DNA of 64,000 nt from Butyrivibrio sp. NC2007 (GTDB lineage: Bacteria > Bacillota > Clostridia > Lachnospirales > Lachnospiraceae). The stretch lies in NCBI RefSeq assembly GCF_000421405.1, contig NZ_ATWY01000009.1:62001-126000 (forward strand), given 5' to 3'. Within the stretch, counting starts at the first letter, position 1. Each line of letters opens with the position of its first letter. The notes beneath the pieces are model-generated. The model did not search any database, was not told the DNA's origin, and saw only the letters and a program-made list of their open reading frames with translations. Both the position numbers and the translations under genes were made by a program. Of the stretch, positions 7,369 to 16,107 are shown in pieces.

Positions 7369-8877
7369 TCAGCGAACCTCTTCTGAAAGAGGTCCCTCCA
7401 GCAGAGCCGGATTCTCAATAAGAGTCTTCATTAGCCTCAGGGAACGGGCATAATAGAATCCGTCCGAAATTCTTTCATCTATGGTAAATGCCAGATCCAG
7501 CTCTTTCTTCATGGTGACATTACCTTCCTGGTCGTGATGGGGCTTGAACTTCTTGGTTCCGATGATAATGAATATGGAATTGGTTCCCCAGTTCATCAGG
7601 TGATGATACCCGATATCAAGGCCAAGCGATCCAAGGTTAGTCAGGACCACCGAACACTGATAGGGGTCTGTCGCAATGACGGAAGCAGGCATCCAGCCGT
7701 GCCTGTCAAGAAACCTTGCAACAGCTCCGATAATGTGCTTGCCCGGAAGCTTCATGATAAAATTCATAGCCTCTGTAGACTGATCGTCCTCATTTTTGCA
7801 AAGAGCTATCTGCTCTCTTACCTTGTGGCTGATGCTCCCAAGGGTATCGTCATCTTCTGCCACAATTCTTGCAAGAGTCTCATCGCCGTCATCCCTGAAC
7901 TCTTTCTTAACAGTGAAAGCCGCAGTGATATTGTTTCTCTGATACATGGTCTGATTGGCGATAAAACGGTTCATCTGGGGACGCATACGCAGTAGCTTAA
8001 GAGCCGCTGCGATCACGACATCAAAGATAGCTATTCTATCATCGGGATGCGCTTTGTTGTACTCCCTGATGTAATCTTCAGTACTTGTAATGTCTACAGC
8101 GAGCTTCATATATGCCTCGTTGTCGCATCTGTTTGGATACATAAGCGGCATAATATAGTGCATTGCATCGATATCCCGCAACTTAGTGCCGTCTCGTCTG
8201 TCTCCGATCCTTCTTTTTCCCAACTTAAATTCCCTCTCAAACAAAATCAATTCCAAAAATAGATAAAGTATAAATGCTGCACACACATCGACAAATGAAT
8301 GCTGTTTTACAAAGCATACCGATATGCATATCATAAGTCCCCAGGCTGTTATAAAGATCTTTTGCCAAAGCTTTATATCTCTTTTGACAATCCAGGCAGA
8401 GAGCACGGCAAGAGTATAACCCACATGAAGGGATGGACATACGCCTGTGGGAGTATCAACGGAATAAATAAATCCCAGAAGCCTTGTAAGGACATTGTCA
8501 CGTTCAAAGGTATCCGGCCTTAAATTCTGTACGGAAGGCCAGACAATGTAGGTAATAACAGCTATTATCTGCATTCCGATTATCAGTTTCTGAGCCCACA
8601 CAAAGCTCTTTATATCATAGAGCACGAATACAAGGAGCGATAACACCATAAAGATGTACCATGACACATAGAATATAACGAAGTAATCGTTAAAAGGTAT
8701 CAGGTCATCAATAAAGCAGTGGACCACATGACACTTGCTCACCGGGATAAAGTTCTCGGTGACCAGGTACATTATAAAATATGCCACCCAGCCCAGCAGC
8801 AACAGTAAATGTCTGTATTCTTTGCTTGTTATATTGGATAATCTCAGTTTAGTGTAATCAACAACAGGTTTCTTCAT
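7369..8877 (-). CDS. PAP2-like membrane phosphatase fused to a CAT/E2-type acyltransferase domain
   Basis: A 502-residue fusion. Residues about 20-215 hold six hydrophobic segments with PAP2 motifs: NLRP (motif 1 remnant), CPSLHVGY (motif 2) and VKQHSFVDV (motif 3 His/Asp). This suggests a lipid-phosphate phosphatase or headgroup transferase. Residues about 245-490 resemble the catalytic domain of chloramphenicol acetyltransferase and 2-oxo-acid dehydrogenase E2. The key HxxxDG motif reads ERISDG, so the catalytic His is Glu468, and the domain may bind an acyl donor without classical chemistry. Its ATG overlaps the stop of the upstream PlsC-like gene by one base (TAATG), implying translational coupling. 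A joint role in lipid or lipid-linked glycan modification is inferred. Confidence 0.78.
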   Translation of the reverse strand: MKKPVVDYTKLRLSNITSKEYRHLLLLLGWVAYFIMYLVTENFIPVSKCHVVHCFIDDLIPFNDYFVIFYVSWYIFMVLSLLVFVLYDIKSFVWAQKLIIGMQIIAVITYIVWPSVQNLRPDTFERDNVLTRLLGFIYSVDTPTGVCPSLHVGYTLAVLSAWIVKRDIKLWQKIFITAWGLMICISVCFVKQHSFVDVCAAFILYLFLELILFEREFKLGKRRIGDRRDGTKLRDIDAMHYIMPLMYPNRCDNEAYMKLAVDITSTEDYIREYNKAHPDDRIAIFDVVIAAALKLLRMRPQMNRFIANQTMYQRNNITAAFTVKKEFRDDGDETLARIVAEDDDTLGSISHKVREQIALCKNEDDQSTEAMNFIMKLPGKHIIGAVARFLDRHGWMPASVIATDPYQCSVVLTNLGSLGLDIGYHHLMNWGTNSIFIIIGTKKFKPHHDQEGNVTMKKELDLAFTIDERISDGFYYARSLRLMKTLIENPALLEGPLSEEVR

Positions 8878-9611
8878 TACAATCTTTCATTATACGGATA
8901 GTTTTTTCTTGAGACATTGGGATAAGGTACAACAAGGTGTCTTGGCATGGCGTAGGCAATCTCCGAGATTGCGTCCTGCAGGTAATTGCAGATCCTCTCT
9001 GCCTCTTCTGCCTGCGGATTGTCAGGCGAATAGATAACAGGCTTGCCAAATACAAGCTTTCTAAGTTTCGGGCACACGTACATGGGAACAAAAGGGATTG
9101 CTGTCTTGTTCTGTCTGTAGTAATACTTGGCCACGTGCACAAAGCCCCTCTGAAATTCATGAACTATATTGTTGTGATCTATATAATCTTCAGGGAAAAT
9201 AACTATTGCAGCATTCTCTTTGAGCCTGTCGCATGAGAGCTGAAAGGTCTTCATTACGCGCTTATCCCTATAGACGGGAAGCGTATCCGCACTGGTAAAT
9301 ATAATCTCTGCAAGAGGTGGGATCATATATGAAAAAAGCCTGAAAAACGGCCTTAAAAGAGCCGGCTTTTTTGACCAGAAATCTTTGTATGCATAGTCAG
9401 CAACACGATCTTTTTCCATCATTTCGGAAATGCACCAGGTGTAGTGCTTTCGCGGAAAGTACAGCTCCGCTGCCAAAGGTCCGAATGCCTGAGAGTGATT
9501 CCCCACAACCACAACAGGTCCCTCCGGAATATTCTCTTCTCCCTCAATTTGGTATACCGGCATTACAATGGCCACAATTCTCCTGATCAGACGATATACA
9601 AAATGTTTCAA
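8877..9611 (-). CDS. PlsC-like lysophospholipid acyltransferase family protein
   Basis: A 244-residue protein of the LPLAT/PlsC family, which moves acyl chains onto lysophospholipids or glycerol phosphate. VVVVGNHSQAFGPL holds the NHx4D block, but the Asp position is Gly (His39-x4-Gly44). The second block FPED replaces FPEG. This variant block may be a subfamily trait, so activity may differ from glycerol-3-phosphate acylation. Short hydrophobic stretches suggest peripheral membrane attachment. The start is TTG, following GGAGGTG by five bases. Coupled to the PAP2-acyltransferase fusion downstream. The terminator of the neighbouring HAD gene isolates this pair from the glucuronide operon. Confidence 0.8.
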   Translation of the reverse strand: MKHFVYRLIRRIVAIVMPVYQIEGEENIPEGPVVVVGNHSQAFGPLAAELYFPRKHYTWCISEMMEKDRVADYAYKDFWSKKPALLRPFFRLFSYMIPPLAEIIFTSADTLPVYRDKRVMKTFQLSCDRLKENAAIVIFPEDYIDHNNIVHEFQRGFVHVAKYYYRQNKTAIPFVPMYVCPKLRKLVFGKPVIYSPDNPQAEEAERICNYLQDAISEIAYAMPRHLVVPYPNVSRKNYPYNERL

Positions 9612-9681
9612 CTATTCACCTCCGGGTGGATTTTGATTTATCCCCCAAAGAAAAAGTATACCTTTATCAAACCCCGGCGTC

Positions 9682-9715
9682 AAAAAAAATAATGGCCCCG
9701 CAGGACCATTATTTT
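9682..9715 (-). terminator. Rho-independent terminator of the glucuronide operon
   Basis: On the minus strand AAAATAATGG and CCATTATTTT pair around a CC/GG-rich loop, running into eight U. The stop codon of the HAD gene lies inside the ascending arm. It closes the operon starting at 15909. Confidence 0.9.
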
Positions 9716-10536
9716 AGGTTGTTTTTGAAATTATTTATCATTTGGACGCCATAGTCATCGTAGGTATCCGACACGAATCTTGCAAGGGCATGTTCTGAAA
9801 ATTCCTTCCAGCTCTGCGCCTCTTTTTGAACCAGGATCGGGTAAAAGAATACTCCGTTCTCGCCGGCAGCCTGAAGGTCGCCCGGAGCATCTCCCACCAT
9901 CAGGATATGTCTGCTGTCATACCCCATGTCCTTGATCATACCAAGGCAAGCGCTCTTTGAACCCATCTCCTGAGTACATACAATATCCACCATCTCAAGG
10001 AGTCCGAACCTGTCCCACTCGGCCCTGACAGCCTCGGGGTTAGCGCTGGACACCACTGCGATATCGCACTTTCCGTAAATTGCATCAAAAGCCTCTTTTA
10101 CTCCGTCAAAAGGTTTGATCTCTTCTTCAGGAAGCTCAGAGATGGCTTCATTTACGCTCTTACTCCAGTTAAGAGCCTTATCAAATATGGGAGAAACGCT
10201 AAGCATCTTGGATATTGCATCATTGCTAAGTTCCGGTGCATCATCACTCCAGGTCTTAAGAGCCTTCACTCCCTCGATTCCCGTGTAATTCTCATCAACA
10301 TACAAAAGACAAAGCGCCAGGCCCTTAAACCTGTTGATTCCTCTTGTCATGGAAAAGAGATTGATCTCATTCCACTTCTCCAGGATCTCTTTTTCCCATT
10401 TTTCAAGTCCCCACTCCTTTATCATGCAGGGACCAAAGCACCTGAAGTGCTTGATATTCATGGTGTCCATGGCACATCCGTCTGAATCGATGCAGACTAT
10501 ATGCTCATGTTTCTTTTTAAAATCCAAACCGGACAT
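9709..10536 (-). CDS. HAD-superfamily phosphatase
   Basis: About 275 residues with all HAD motifs: DSDGCAMD (nucleophile and general-acid Asp), VVSSAN (Ser, motif II), the Lys of GSKSACLG (motif III) and MVGDAPGDLQAA (motif IV). A large helical cap lies between motifs I and II, as in phosphoglycolate phosphatase-like enzymes. The start was placed at the ATG at 10534-10536 because AAGGA precedes it by 6 bases. An ATG five codons earlier overlaps the GH3 stop as TGATG and is the alternative. As the last gene of the glucuronide operon it may remove phosphate from a sugar-phosphate intermediate, but the substrate is not visible. Confidence 0.82.
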   Translation of the reverse strand: MSGLDFKKKHEHIVCIDSDGCAMDTMNIKHFRCFGPCMIKEWGLEKWEKEILEKWNEINLFSMTRGINRFKGLALCLLYVDENYTGIEGVKALKTWSDDAPELSNDAISKMLSVSPIFDKALNWSKSVNEAISELPEEEIKPFDGVKEAFDAIYGKCDIAVVSSANPEAVRAEWDRFGLLEMVDIVCTQEMGSKSACLGMIKDMGYDSRHILMVGDAPGDLQAAGENGVFFYPILVQKEAQSWKEFSEHALARFVSDTYDDYGVQMINNFKNNLK

Positions 10537-10553
10537 AACATATCCTTCTTTCA

Positions 10554-12278
10554 TCAAAGCCTTGTATCCCATCTGTCGCACCAGACAAGTTCGTTTGCCT
10601 CACCCTTAAATTCAGACTTTCCGGTGAGTTTCTCCACCAGCGCCTCGATGTACTCAGGACTTCCGCTATAAGCATTTATGAAAGTCTTCATCATAGGCAC
10701 GTCAAAGAGATGATTGGTGTAATTAAGCGATACGGCAACCGTTGGCACTTCATGTACAAACCACGGAATCTCGCAGGAGTGTGAAACCGAGTAAGTAAGC
10801 CTTGTATTGTTCTCCTTGGCATAGCCCTTCATGCTGATGACAACCAGCACCAGGTCAGTGTTTTTCTTAAACTCCTCCCTGTTCTCGTGCTCCATCATCT
10901 TGAATCTGTTGAACTTTGAAGGACCTTCCATCTCATATTCGTAGTAGTCCTTAGGAGCCCTCACTTCAAATCCGGCCTTCTCAAGCTCTTTTACCAAAAG
11001 AGCCTTAGCAGGGTCGGGGCCATCGGCGAGCGAAACAGGTGCGCTCTCCACAAAGTACAGCACAACCTTCTTTTTATCCGCAGGAGTAACCGGCAGGATA
11101 TGCTGAGTGTCTTTTACCAGCGTGATGCTGTCATCCGCAGCCTTTCTTGCAAGAGCATGATGCTCATCACAGCCGACAACCGCAAGCATGTCTTTATTAG
11201 GAAAAGACATCTCGTCAAGCCCAAGGTGAGCCTTGAGTCCCAGGATTCTGTGAAGAGCGTCATCAAGCCTTTCTGCGCTGATGGTGCCATCCTCTATCCC
11301 TGCTCTCACGTACTCGATATCCTCAGCAGGATCATTAAAGAACAGGATCATGTCACAGCCTGCTGCCACAACCTTCTGCATAGCATTCTTTCTGTCAGCA
11401 GCTGCTGTAAGTCCCGCCATATGTGTTGCATCGGTAACGATAAGACCGTTAAATCCAAGCTGCCCTCTGAGCAGTCCCTGAAGCAGTTCAGGTGACATTG
11501 TAGCAGGCATGATATCTTCATCCTTGATATCAGGATTAAACTTCTTTGTATACGCTCTCTGGGCGATGTGGCCGACCATAATGCTTGGAAGTCCCGCATC
11601 TATGAGCTTCTTGTAGACCATTCCAAAGGATGCATCCCACTCTTCCACAGACAGGTCATTGCATCCCATCACAAGGTGCTGGTCTCTCTCTTCGCTTCCG
11701 TCTCCCGGGAAGTGCTTGGCAGCGCAGGCAATTCCTGCCTTTGTCATCTCATCCATGTAGGCCAGTGACCTCTCTGCCACAGCCTCTGGATCATTGCCAA
11801 AGCCTCTGGTATTAACAATGGTATTTCTCCAGTTAGATACCACATCGCACACAGGCGCAAAGCTCCAGTTGCAGCCGACAGCCTTGGCTTCTGCTGCTCC
11901 GACCTTTGCCATATCTCTTACAGTATCAAGGGTTTTGCTCGCTCCGCAGGCAGCACCTGTTGCCACAAATGTACCCTCACCCACAGCGCCGTTTCCGCCT
12001 GCCTCGCAGTTAGCTGCGATCAGCACAGGAATCTTGCTCTTTTCCTGGAAGAATCTGTTCTGCTCATAGACCTCCTCCAGTGTTCCTCCCTGCCAGCGAA
12101 CTCCGCCGATATGATACTTGTTTACAAGCTCATCAAGGGTCTTCTCATCTCGTCTGAGTGTGAGGTTAATAAAGAGCTGACCGATTTTCTCATCCATGGT
12201 CATGTCCCTGATCGTATCCTCGACCCACTTAATTTTCTTATCATCAAGATTAAAAGGCTTTGCCTTAAGATTTACCAT
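10554..12278 (-). CDS. GH3 glycoside hydrolase, NagZ-like
   Basis: A cytoplasmic 575-residue GH3 enzyme. The TIM-barrel part has the KHFPGDG block (residues 188-194), a loop with Asp199/His201 like the acid/base dyad of NagZ-type beta-N-acetylhexosaminidases, and the nucleophile Asp283 in VTDATHMAG. A second alpha/beta domain follows. GH3 enzymes with this loop can be hexosaminidases, glucosaminidases or phosphorylases. The glucuronide operon context favours a plant or host glycan substrate, but the specificity is open. The start at 12276-12278 (MVNLKAK) lies 17 bases past the GUS stop. An upstream in-frame ATG at 12332 would overlap GUS by 37 bases and was not used. Confidence 0.85.
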   Translation of the reverse strand: MVNLKAKPFNLDDKKIKWVEDTIRDMTMDEKIGQLFINLTLRRDEKTLDELVNKYHIGGVRWQGGTLEEVYEQNRFFQEKSKIPVLIAANCEAGGNGAVGEGTFVATGAACGASKTLDTVRDMAKVGAAEAKAVGCNWSFAPVCDVVSNWRNTIVNTRGFGNDPEAVAERSLAYMDEMTKAGIACAAKHFPGDGSEERDQHLVMGCNDLSVEEWDASFGMVYKKLIDAGLPSIMVGHIAQRAYTKKFNPDIKDEDIMPATMSPELLQGLLRGQLGFNGLIVTDATHMAGLTAAADRKNAMQKVVAAGCDMILFFNDPAEDIEYVRAGIEDGTISAERLDDALHRILGLKAHLGLDEMSFPNKDMLAVVGCDEHHALARKAADDSITLVKDTQHILPVTPADKKKVVLYFVESAPVSLADGPDPAKALLVKELEKAGFEVRAPKDYYEYEMEGPSKFNRFKMMEHENREEFKKNTDLVLVVISMKGYAKENNTRLTYSVSHSCEIPWFVHEVPTVAVSLNYTNHLFDVPMMKTFINAYSGSPEYIEALVEKLTGKSEFKGEANELVWCDRWDTRL

Positions 12279-12295
12279 TATTTCACCGTTCTTTC

Positions 12296-14110
12296 TTAGT
12301 TTTTGTATCCGAAATCCGGAATATTTGTCCATCTGTGTTTAAAGTAATGCGCAGCCAGCTTAGGCTTACGGTCTCTGGTGAAAAGACCTTTCTTATTGCC
12401 CTGAACTCTCACGATGCTCTGGCTTGTTGCAAAGTCCGCAAAGTTCCATACATGCTCGCCCACAACGAAATCATTCTCATCAAAGACTGCATTGTTCATC
12501 TTGTAGTAGTCAACCTGATACTCCTCGGTAAACATGACCGGTGTTGTATCGTGAAGCCCCATTACCGTATCAGCTCCGTACTCGGTAAACATAAGTGGTT
12601 TGCCAAGCTCTTTCCACTGCTTAAGCTCTTTTCTGAGAGCTTTCTCGGAAGCCTCAAGGTCAGGTCCTGCATAGTACCAGCCATAGTATCTGTTGAGGCA
12701 GATAACATCGGAAAGCTTTGCTGAAATGTCTCTGTCAGGTCCACCTGCCATCTGCACGCTGGTGAGGGTACAAGGTCTTTTCTCAGGATCCAGCTCTTTT
12801 GCCAGCTTATAGAGAGGCTCGAAATACTCGTAAGCACCCTCGGAATAGGAATCCGGCTCGTTTGCTATATTCCACATAACTACGCATGCGTAGTTCTTAT
12901 CTCTGCTTATCAGGTCGCGGATAACATCCTTGTGATGCTCAAAGGTCTTAATACCATGTTCCTTGTCATAGGTTCCAACCTTCTGTCCGCCAAAGTTAGC
13001 ACCGCCACCGAAGTCGAAATTGATGCCAACGGCAGTGGTCTCATCTATAACCACAAAACCTTCTCTGTCTGCGATGCGCATCATCTCTTCACTGTAGGGA
13101 TAATGGCTGCATCTGAAGCTGTTTGCTCCCTGCCACTTCATAAGGGAGACATCCTTGATATACATTGGAATGTTGATTCCACGGCCGTTCGGGAAGGTAT
13201 CCTCGTGCTTGCCGTAGCCCTTGAAATAGAAGGGCTTTCCGTTAATGAGGAACTGCTTTCCCTTTACCTCAACAGTCCTGAAGCCGTAAGGAAGCACGTA
13301 AACGTCCTCTCCGTAAGTAACCTTTATGTTGTAGAGATATGCATTAAGGGGCTGCCAGAGGTGTACGTTTTTGATTTCAATCTTTCCTTTGGCGCCGTCG
13401 CACTCGCCGACCTTTGCTCCTGCCTCATCATAGATCTCGACAAGACATTTTTCTGCATCTCCCTCTGTCTCTAAATCGTAGGATAGCTCTGCGTTTTCGC
13501 CCTCTATCTTGGGCAAAAGAGATATGTCTTTAATGTAGCTTGTCGGAGTGGTGTAGATGCGTACAGGTCTTGTGATTCCACAGTAGTTGAAGAAATCAAA
13601 GTTTGGATTGTTGGTCTTTTTTCTCTCTCCGTCTGCAAGTGAAGCCATGGGTCCACCCATCATCGGGGCATCTCCGCCCACCGGAAGAGTTGTGTAATCA
13701 ATGATGTTAGATACTGCTATCGTAAGAAGGTTTTCACCATCTGTAAGCTCACCACCGATCTCAACTTCGAAGGGAAGAAATCCACCTTCATGACGTGTCA
13801 GCTCTTTTCCATTCAAATATACAATTGCATGGTGAGTTGCAGCGTCGCACCTAAGGACAACTCTCTGACCGCTGCGCACTGCCTTGGGCATGGTGATTTT
13901 CTTCTGATAGAACACGAAGCCGTAGTGATCTCTGAAGCTTGCGCCTTCCTTCAAATCATTATAAGAAGCAGGAACAGGCATGGTTATCGGATTCTCCAGT
14001 GGTCTTTCATACCACTTTTCATCAAAACCCTTGCCGTTATCCAGTGCAAAATCCCATATTCCTGAAAGGTCCATTACCATTCGTGAACCTGTAATTATCG
14101 GATATAACAT
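12296..14110 (-). CDS. uidA: Beta-glucuronidase (GH2)
   Basis: A 604-residue, three-domain GH2 enzyme (sugar-binding, immunoglobulin-like, TIM barrel). Acid/base Glu418 is in WNIANEPDS and nucleophile Glu510 in MFTEYGAD. The N-x-K pair Asn572/Lys574 (GNKKGLFT), which binds the uronate carboxylate, marks it as a beta-glucuronidase and not a galactosidase. A Gly-rich insert at residues 361-378 occupies the active-site loop region that varies among gut glucuronidases. No signal peptide, so it acts in the cytoplasm on glucuronides imported by the GPH symporter of the same operon. AGGAGG precedes the ATG. Confidence 0.93.
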   Translation of the reverse strand: MLYPIITGSRMVMDLSGIWDFALDNGKGFDEKWYERPLENPITMPVPASYNDLKEGASFRDHYGFVFYQKKITMPKAVRSGQRVVLRCDAATHHAIVYLNGKELTRHEGGFLPFEVEIGGELTDGENLLTIAVSNIIDYTTLPVGGDAPMMGGPMASLADGERKKTNNPNFDFFNYCGITRPVRIYTTPTSYIKDISLLPKIEGENAELSYDLETEGDAEKCLVEIYDEAGAKVGECDGAKGKIEIKNVHLWQPLNAYLYNIKVTYGEDVYVLPYGFRTVEVKGKQFLINGKPFYFKGYGKHEDTFPNGRGINIPMYIKDVSLMKWQGANSFRCSHYPYSEEMMRIADREGFVVIDETTAVGINFDFGGGANFGGQKVGTYDKEHGIKTFEHHKDVIRDLISRDKNYACVVMWNIANEPDSYSEGAYEYFEPLYKLAKELDPEKRPCTLTSVQMAGGPDRDISAKLSDVICLNRYYGWYYAGPDLEASEKALRKELKQWKELGKPLMFTEYGADTVMGLHDTTPVMFTEEYQVDYYKMNNAVFDENDFVVGEHVWNFADFATSQSIVRVQGNKKGLFTRDRKPKLAAHYFKHRWTNIPDFGYKN

Positions 14111-14124
14111 TTTTATTCCTCCTG

Positions 14125-14415
14125 TCAGATCTCTATGTTTCCGTGTTCATCAGCTGCTTTGGGTACTGCTGCCATCCAGTCCAAAAGTCCCATGGCAACG
14201 GAGATTCCGGTCCATGAAAGGATCAGATAGAATACGCCCTTAGCGTAGTGCCCTGCGTAAAACTGGTTTGCGCCGACAATTGAAAGAGCGCAGAGCCAGA
14301 GATATTTCTTTCTGTTTACAGTCTTAGGAGTATCAAGTTTTTCTTTTAACTCAAAGTATTTTTCCCCGAGTCGTACCCAGAGTCTATTGTCTTTTTCTGT
14401 GCTCATTGCTCTCAT
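14125..14415 (-). CDS. TM2-domain small membrane protein
   Basis: A 96-residue protein with two hydrophobic helices (about 41-58 and 61-80) separated by a short turn. The [15 protein letters not shown] stretch matches the TM2 domain (HRFYLG-type motif). TM2 proteins have no settled bacterial function. It lies between the symporter and beta-glucuronidase genes in one operon, with gaps of about 15 bp, so it may assist the transporter or membrane localisation. An AAGGG site precedes the ATG. Confidence 0.8.
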   Translation of the reverse strand: MRAMSTEKDNRLWVRLGEKYFELKEKLDTPKTVNRKKYLWLCALSIVGANQFYAGHYAKGVFYLILSWTGISVAMGLLDWMAAVPKAADEHGNIEI

Positions 14416-14430
14416 TTGTCGTCCCTTTCT

Positions 14431-15909
14431 TTATGCGTTCTGATTCTTGATCTCAGAAATCTTTTCTCTTACTTCTTCCATCTTCTCAGCTGTAAGTGGA
14501 TAGTACTTCATGGCAATAACGTTTGCCAAAAGACCTAATGAAACAAGTCCGTACATAAGGAAGATTCCAACTACCTTGAGCTGAGGTGTATAAGGTGTAT
14601 CAACGTCAGGCATTACTGTCTTGAATCCGATTGCTGCAAGGCAGATGCTCGCTACGAATGGAGCCAGTGATGAAACAAGCTTGTCGATGAAGCTAAAGAG
14701 CGTTCCCATAAGTCCCGGAACATAACGACCTGATCTGTAAGTCTCATAATCTGCACAGTCTGCTGTCATAGGGATTACGATGTTTGAACTTACCTGCTGG
14801 AAGCCGCCTGCTACAACTGTCAGGATGAAAAGAGCTACTGTAAAGAAGCTGAATCCGGTGAATCCTTCATAACCCGGAAGGTTAAGTGTAGTAGGATCTC
14901 CAAAGCCCCAAAGGAGCATCATCAGTATGTTTCCGATAAGAGCGATCCAGCTGCTGATAACCATTGCTTTTCTCTGTCCGAACTTGGTTGCAATCACGCC
15001 GACACCAAGGATGATGAACAGAACGTTACCGATGGTTGTGTAAATCTGAAAGCCACCTGAAAGGGCGTAGTTACCTGCTACGATAGCGTACATGATAAGT
15101 GTAACTGTAGAGGTTCTTGCTGCTGATCCGAGCTTATCTGTTGATGCGGAAACAACCAGCATCTGAATAGCCTTGTTGTTCTTGATAACCTCGAAGTAAT
15201 CCTTGAAGGTGATCTTCTGTGCCTTACCTGTTCCGAAGTATTCTCTTCTGTCCTTAGGCCAGATTGAGATAACAGCGATGGCTGTGAACAGTGCTGAAAC
15301 AAGTGCAACGATTGCCCAGAACTCATGGAACATCGCAATGTCTTTTCCAAGGCCGTGGTACTTAGGTGCAAGGTATGATGAAACGAAAACCTGTCCGCCT
15401 GTGAAGAGGATCATGTTGTAGATTGCATCAAATACTGTGAACAAAGGTCTCTGCTTAGGATCGTTTGTAACACAGGTCTGAGCTGACTTTGTAACTACAC
15501 ACTGGAAAGTGTATCCGATGTAGTAGATGGCATTTATAAGGATGAAGAAGAATATCCTTGGTGCGCCTTCAGGAAGTGATGGTGTTACAAAGAACATCAG
15601 AAAACTTGCAAGAGCAAGTATGATATTACCGATTATCATAAAGGGTCTGTTCTTACCGAACTTGCCGTCTGTCTTATCTACGATATAACCGATGAAGGGA
15701 TCTGTTACTCCGTCCCATACTCTCATGATCATTGAAAAGCTTCCTGCCAGGACAACACCCAGGCCAACCCATCCGGTGATGTAGTAGGCAATAAAGTTCA
15801 TCAGGAATAAATAAAGATTTGTTGCTGTGTTGTTAAGCGCATATCCTGCAATTCGCCATGTTGGAACTCTGTGGATTCCGTTTCCAACATCATATTTACT
15901 GTTTCCCAT
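14431..15909 (-). CDS. GPH-family sugar/glucuronide:cation symporter
   Basis: A 492-residue, 12-helix transporter of the glycoside-pentoside-hexuronide family (MelB/GusB type). The MRVWDGVTDPFIGYIVDKTD block is the family signature with the cation-site Asp residues. Being first in an operon with beta-glucuronidase, it probably imports glucuronides or aldobiouronic acids. The start ATG at 15907-15909 follows GGAGG by 7 bases. A longer frame starting at 16017 reads through the leader hairpin and promoter and was rejected. Confidence 0.92.
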   Translation of the reverse strand: MGNSKYDVGNGIHRVPTWRIAGYALNNTATNLYLFLMNFIAYYITGWVGLGVVLAGSFSMIMRVWDGVTDPFIGYIVDKTDGKFGKNRPFMIIGNIILALASFLMFFVTPSLPEGAPRIFFFILINAIYYIGYTFQCVVTKSAQTCVTNDPKQRPLFTVFDAIYNMILFTGGQVFVSSYLAPKYHGLGKDIAMFHEFWAIVALVSALFTAIAVISIWPKDRREYFGTGKAQKITFKDYFEVIKNNKAIQMLVVSASTDKLGSAARTSTVTLIMYAIVAGNYALSGGFQIYTTIGNVLFIILGVGVIATKFGQRKAMVISSWIALIGNILMMLLWGFGDPTTLNLPGYEGFTGFSFFTVALFILTVVAGGFQQVSSNIVIPMTADCADYETYRSGRYVPGLMGTLFSFIDKLVSSLAPFVASICLAAIGFKTVMPDVDTPYTPQLKVVGIFLMYGLVSLGLLANVIAMKYYPLTAEKMEEVREKISEIKNQNA

Positions 15910-15944
15910 TGTTTTTCCTCCGCGTTTGTCTTTAACCGTTTTTT

Positions 15945-15974
15945 GTGCTCTGCTGCAGTTCAGAGCACTTTTTT
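15945..15974. promoter_or_regulatory. Leader hairpin/possible operator of the glucuronide operon
   Basis: GTGCTCTG and CAGAGCAC (8-bp perfect arms, 8-base loop) lie 35 bp upstream of the GPH start. On the plus strand the stem is followed by six T, so it also looks like a terminator against antisense transcription. On the operon strand it is a leader hairpin or palindromic operator. Confidence 0.5.
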
Positions 15975-15982
15975 GTATTCTC

Positions 15983-16011
15983 ATAATACCTACGTGCAAG
16001 GGCCAAAACAA
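15983..16011 (-). promoter_or_regulatory. Candidate promoter of the glucuronide operon
   Basis: On the minus strand TTGTTT, 17 bases, TATTAT ends just upstream of the leader hairpin. The -35 box is a weak match, as expected for an AraC-activated promoter. It lies in the divergent gap shared with the AraC gene. Confidence 0.35.
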
Positions 16012-16107
16012 TGACAATATTTGTTTATTGTAGTATTATATTTATAGTTATTTAAATAAAGTTAATATTGTACTATATTTTATAAATATTGTCTGATTGG
16101 AGAAAAT

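Noticed and set aside
12932-13474. Plus-strand reading frame (180 codons) opposite beta-glucuronidase
   Set aside because: Shadow of the GH2 gene; product not protein-like.
14125-14415. TM2 protein as a toxin-like or phage holin peptide
   Set aside because: The TM2 turn motif and operon position fit a TM2-domain protein better.
15910-16017. Upstream extension of the GPH symporter
   Set aside because: Covers the leader hairpin and promoter; the GGAGG site fixes the start at 15909.
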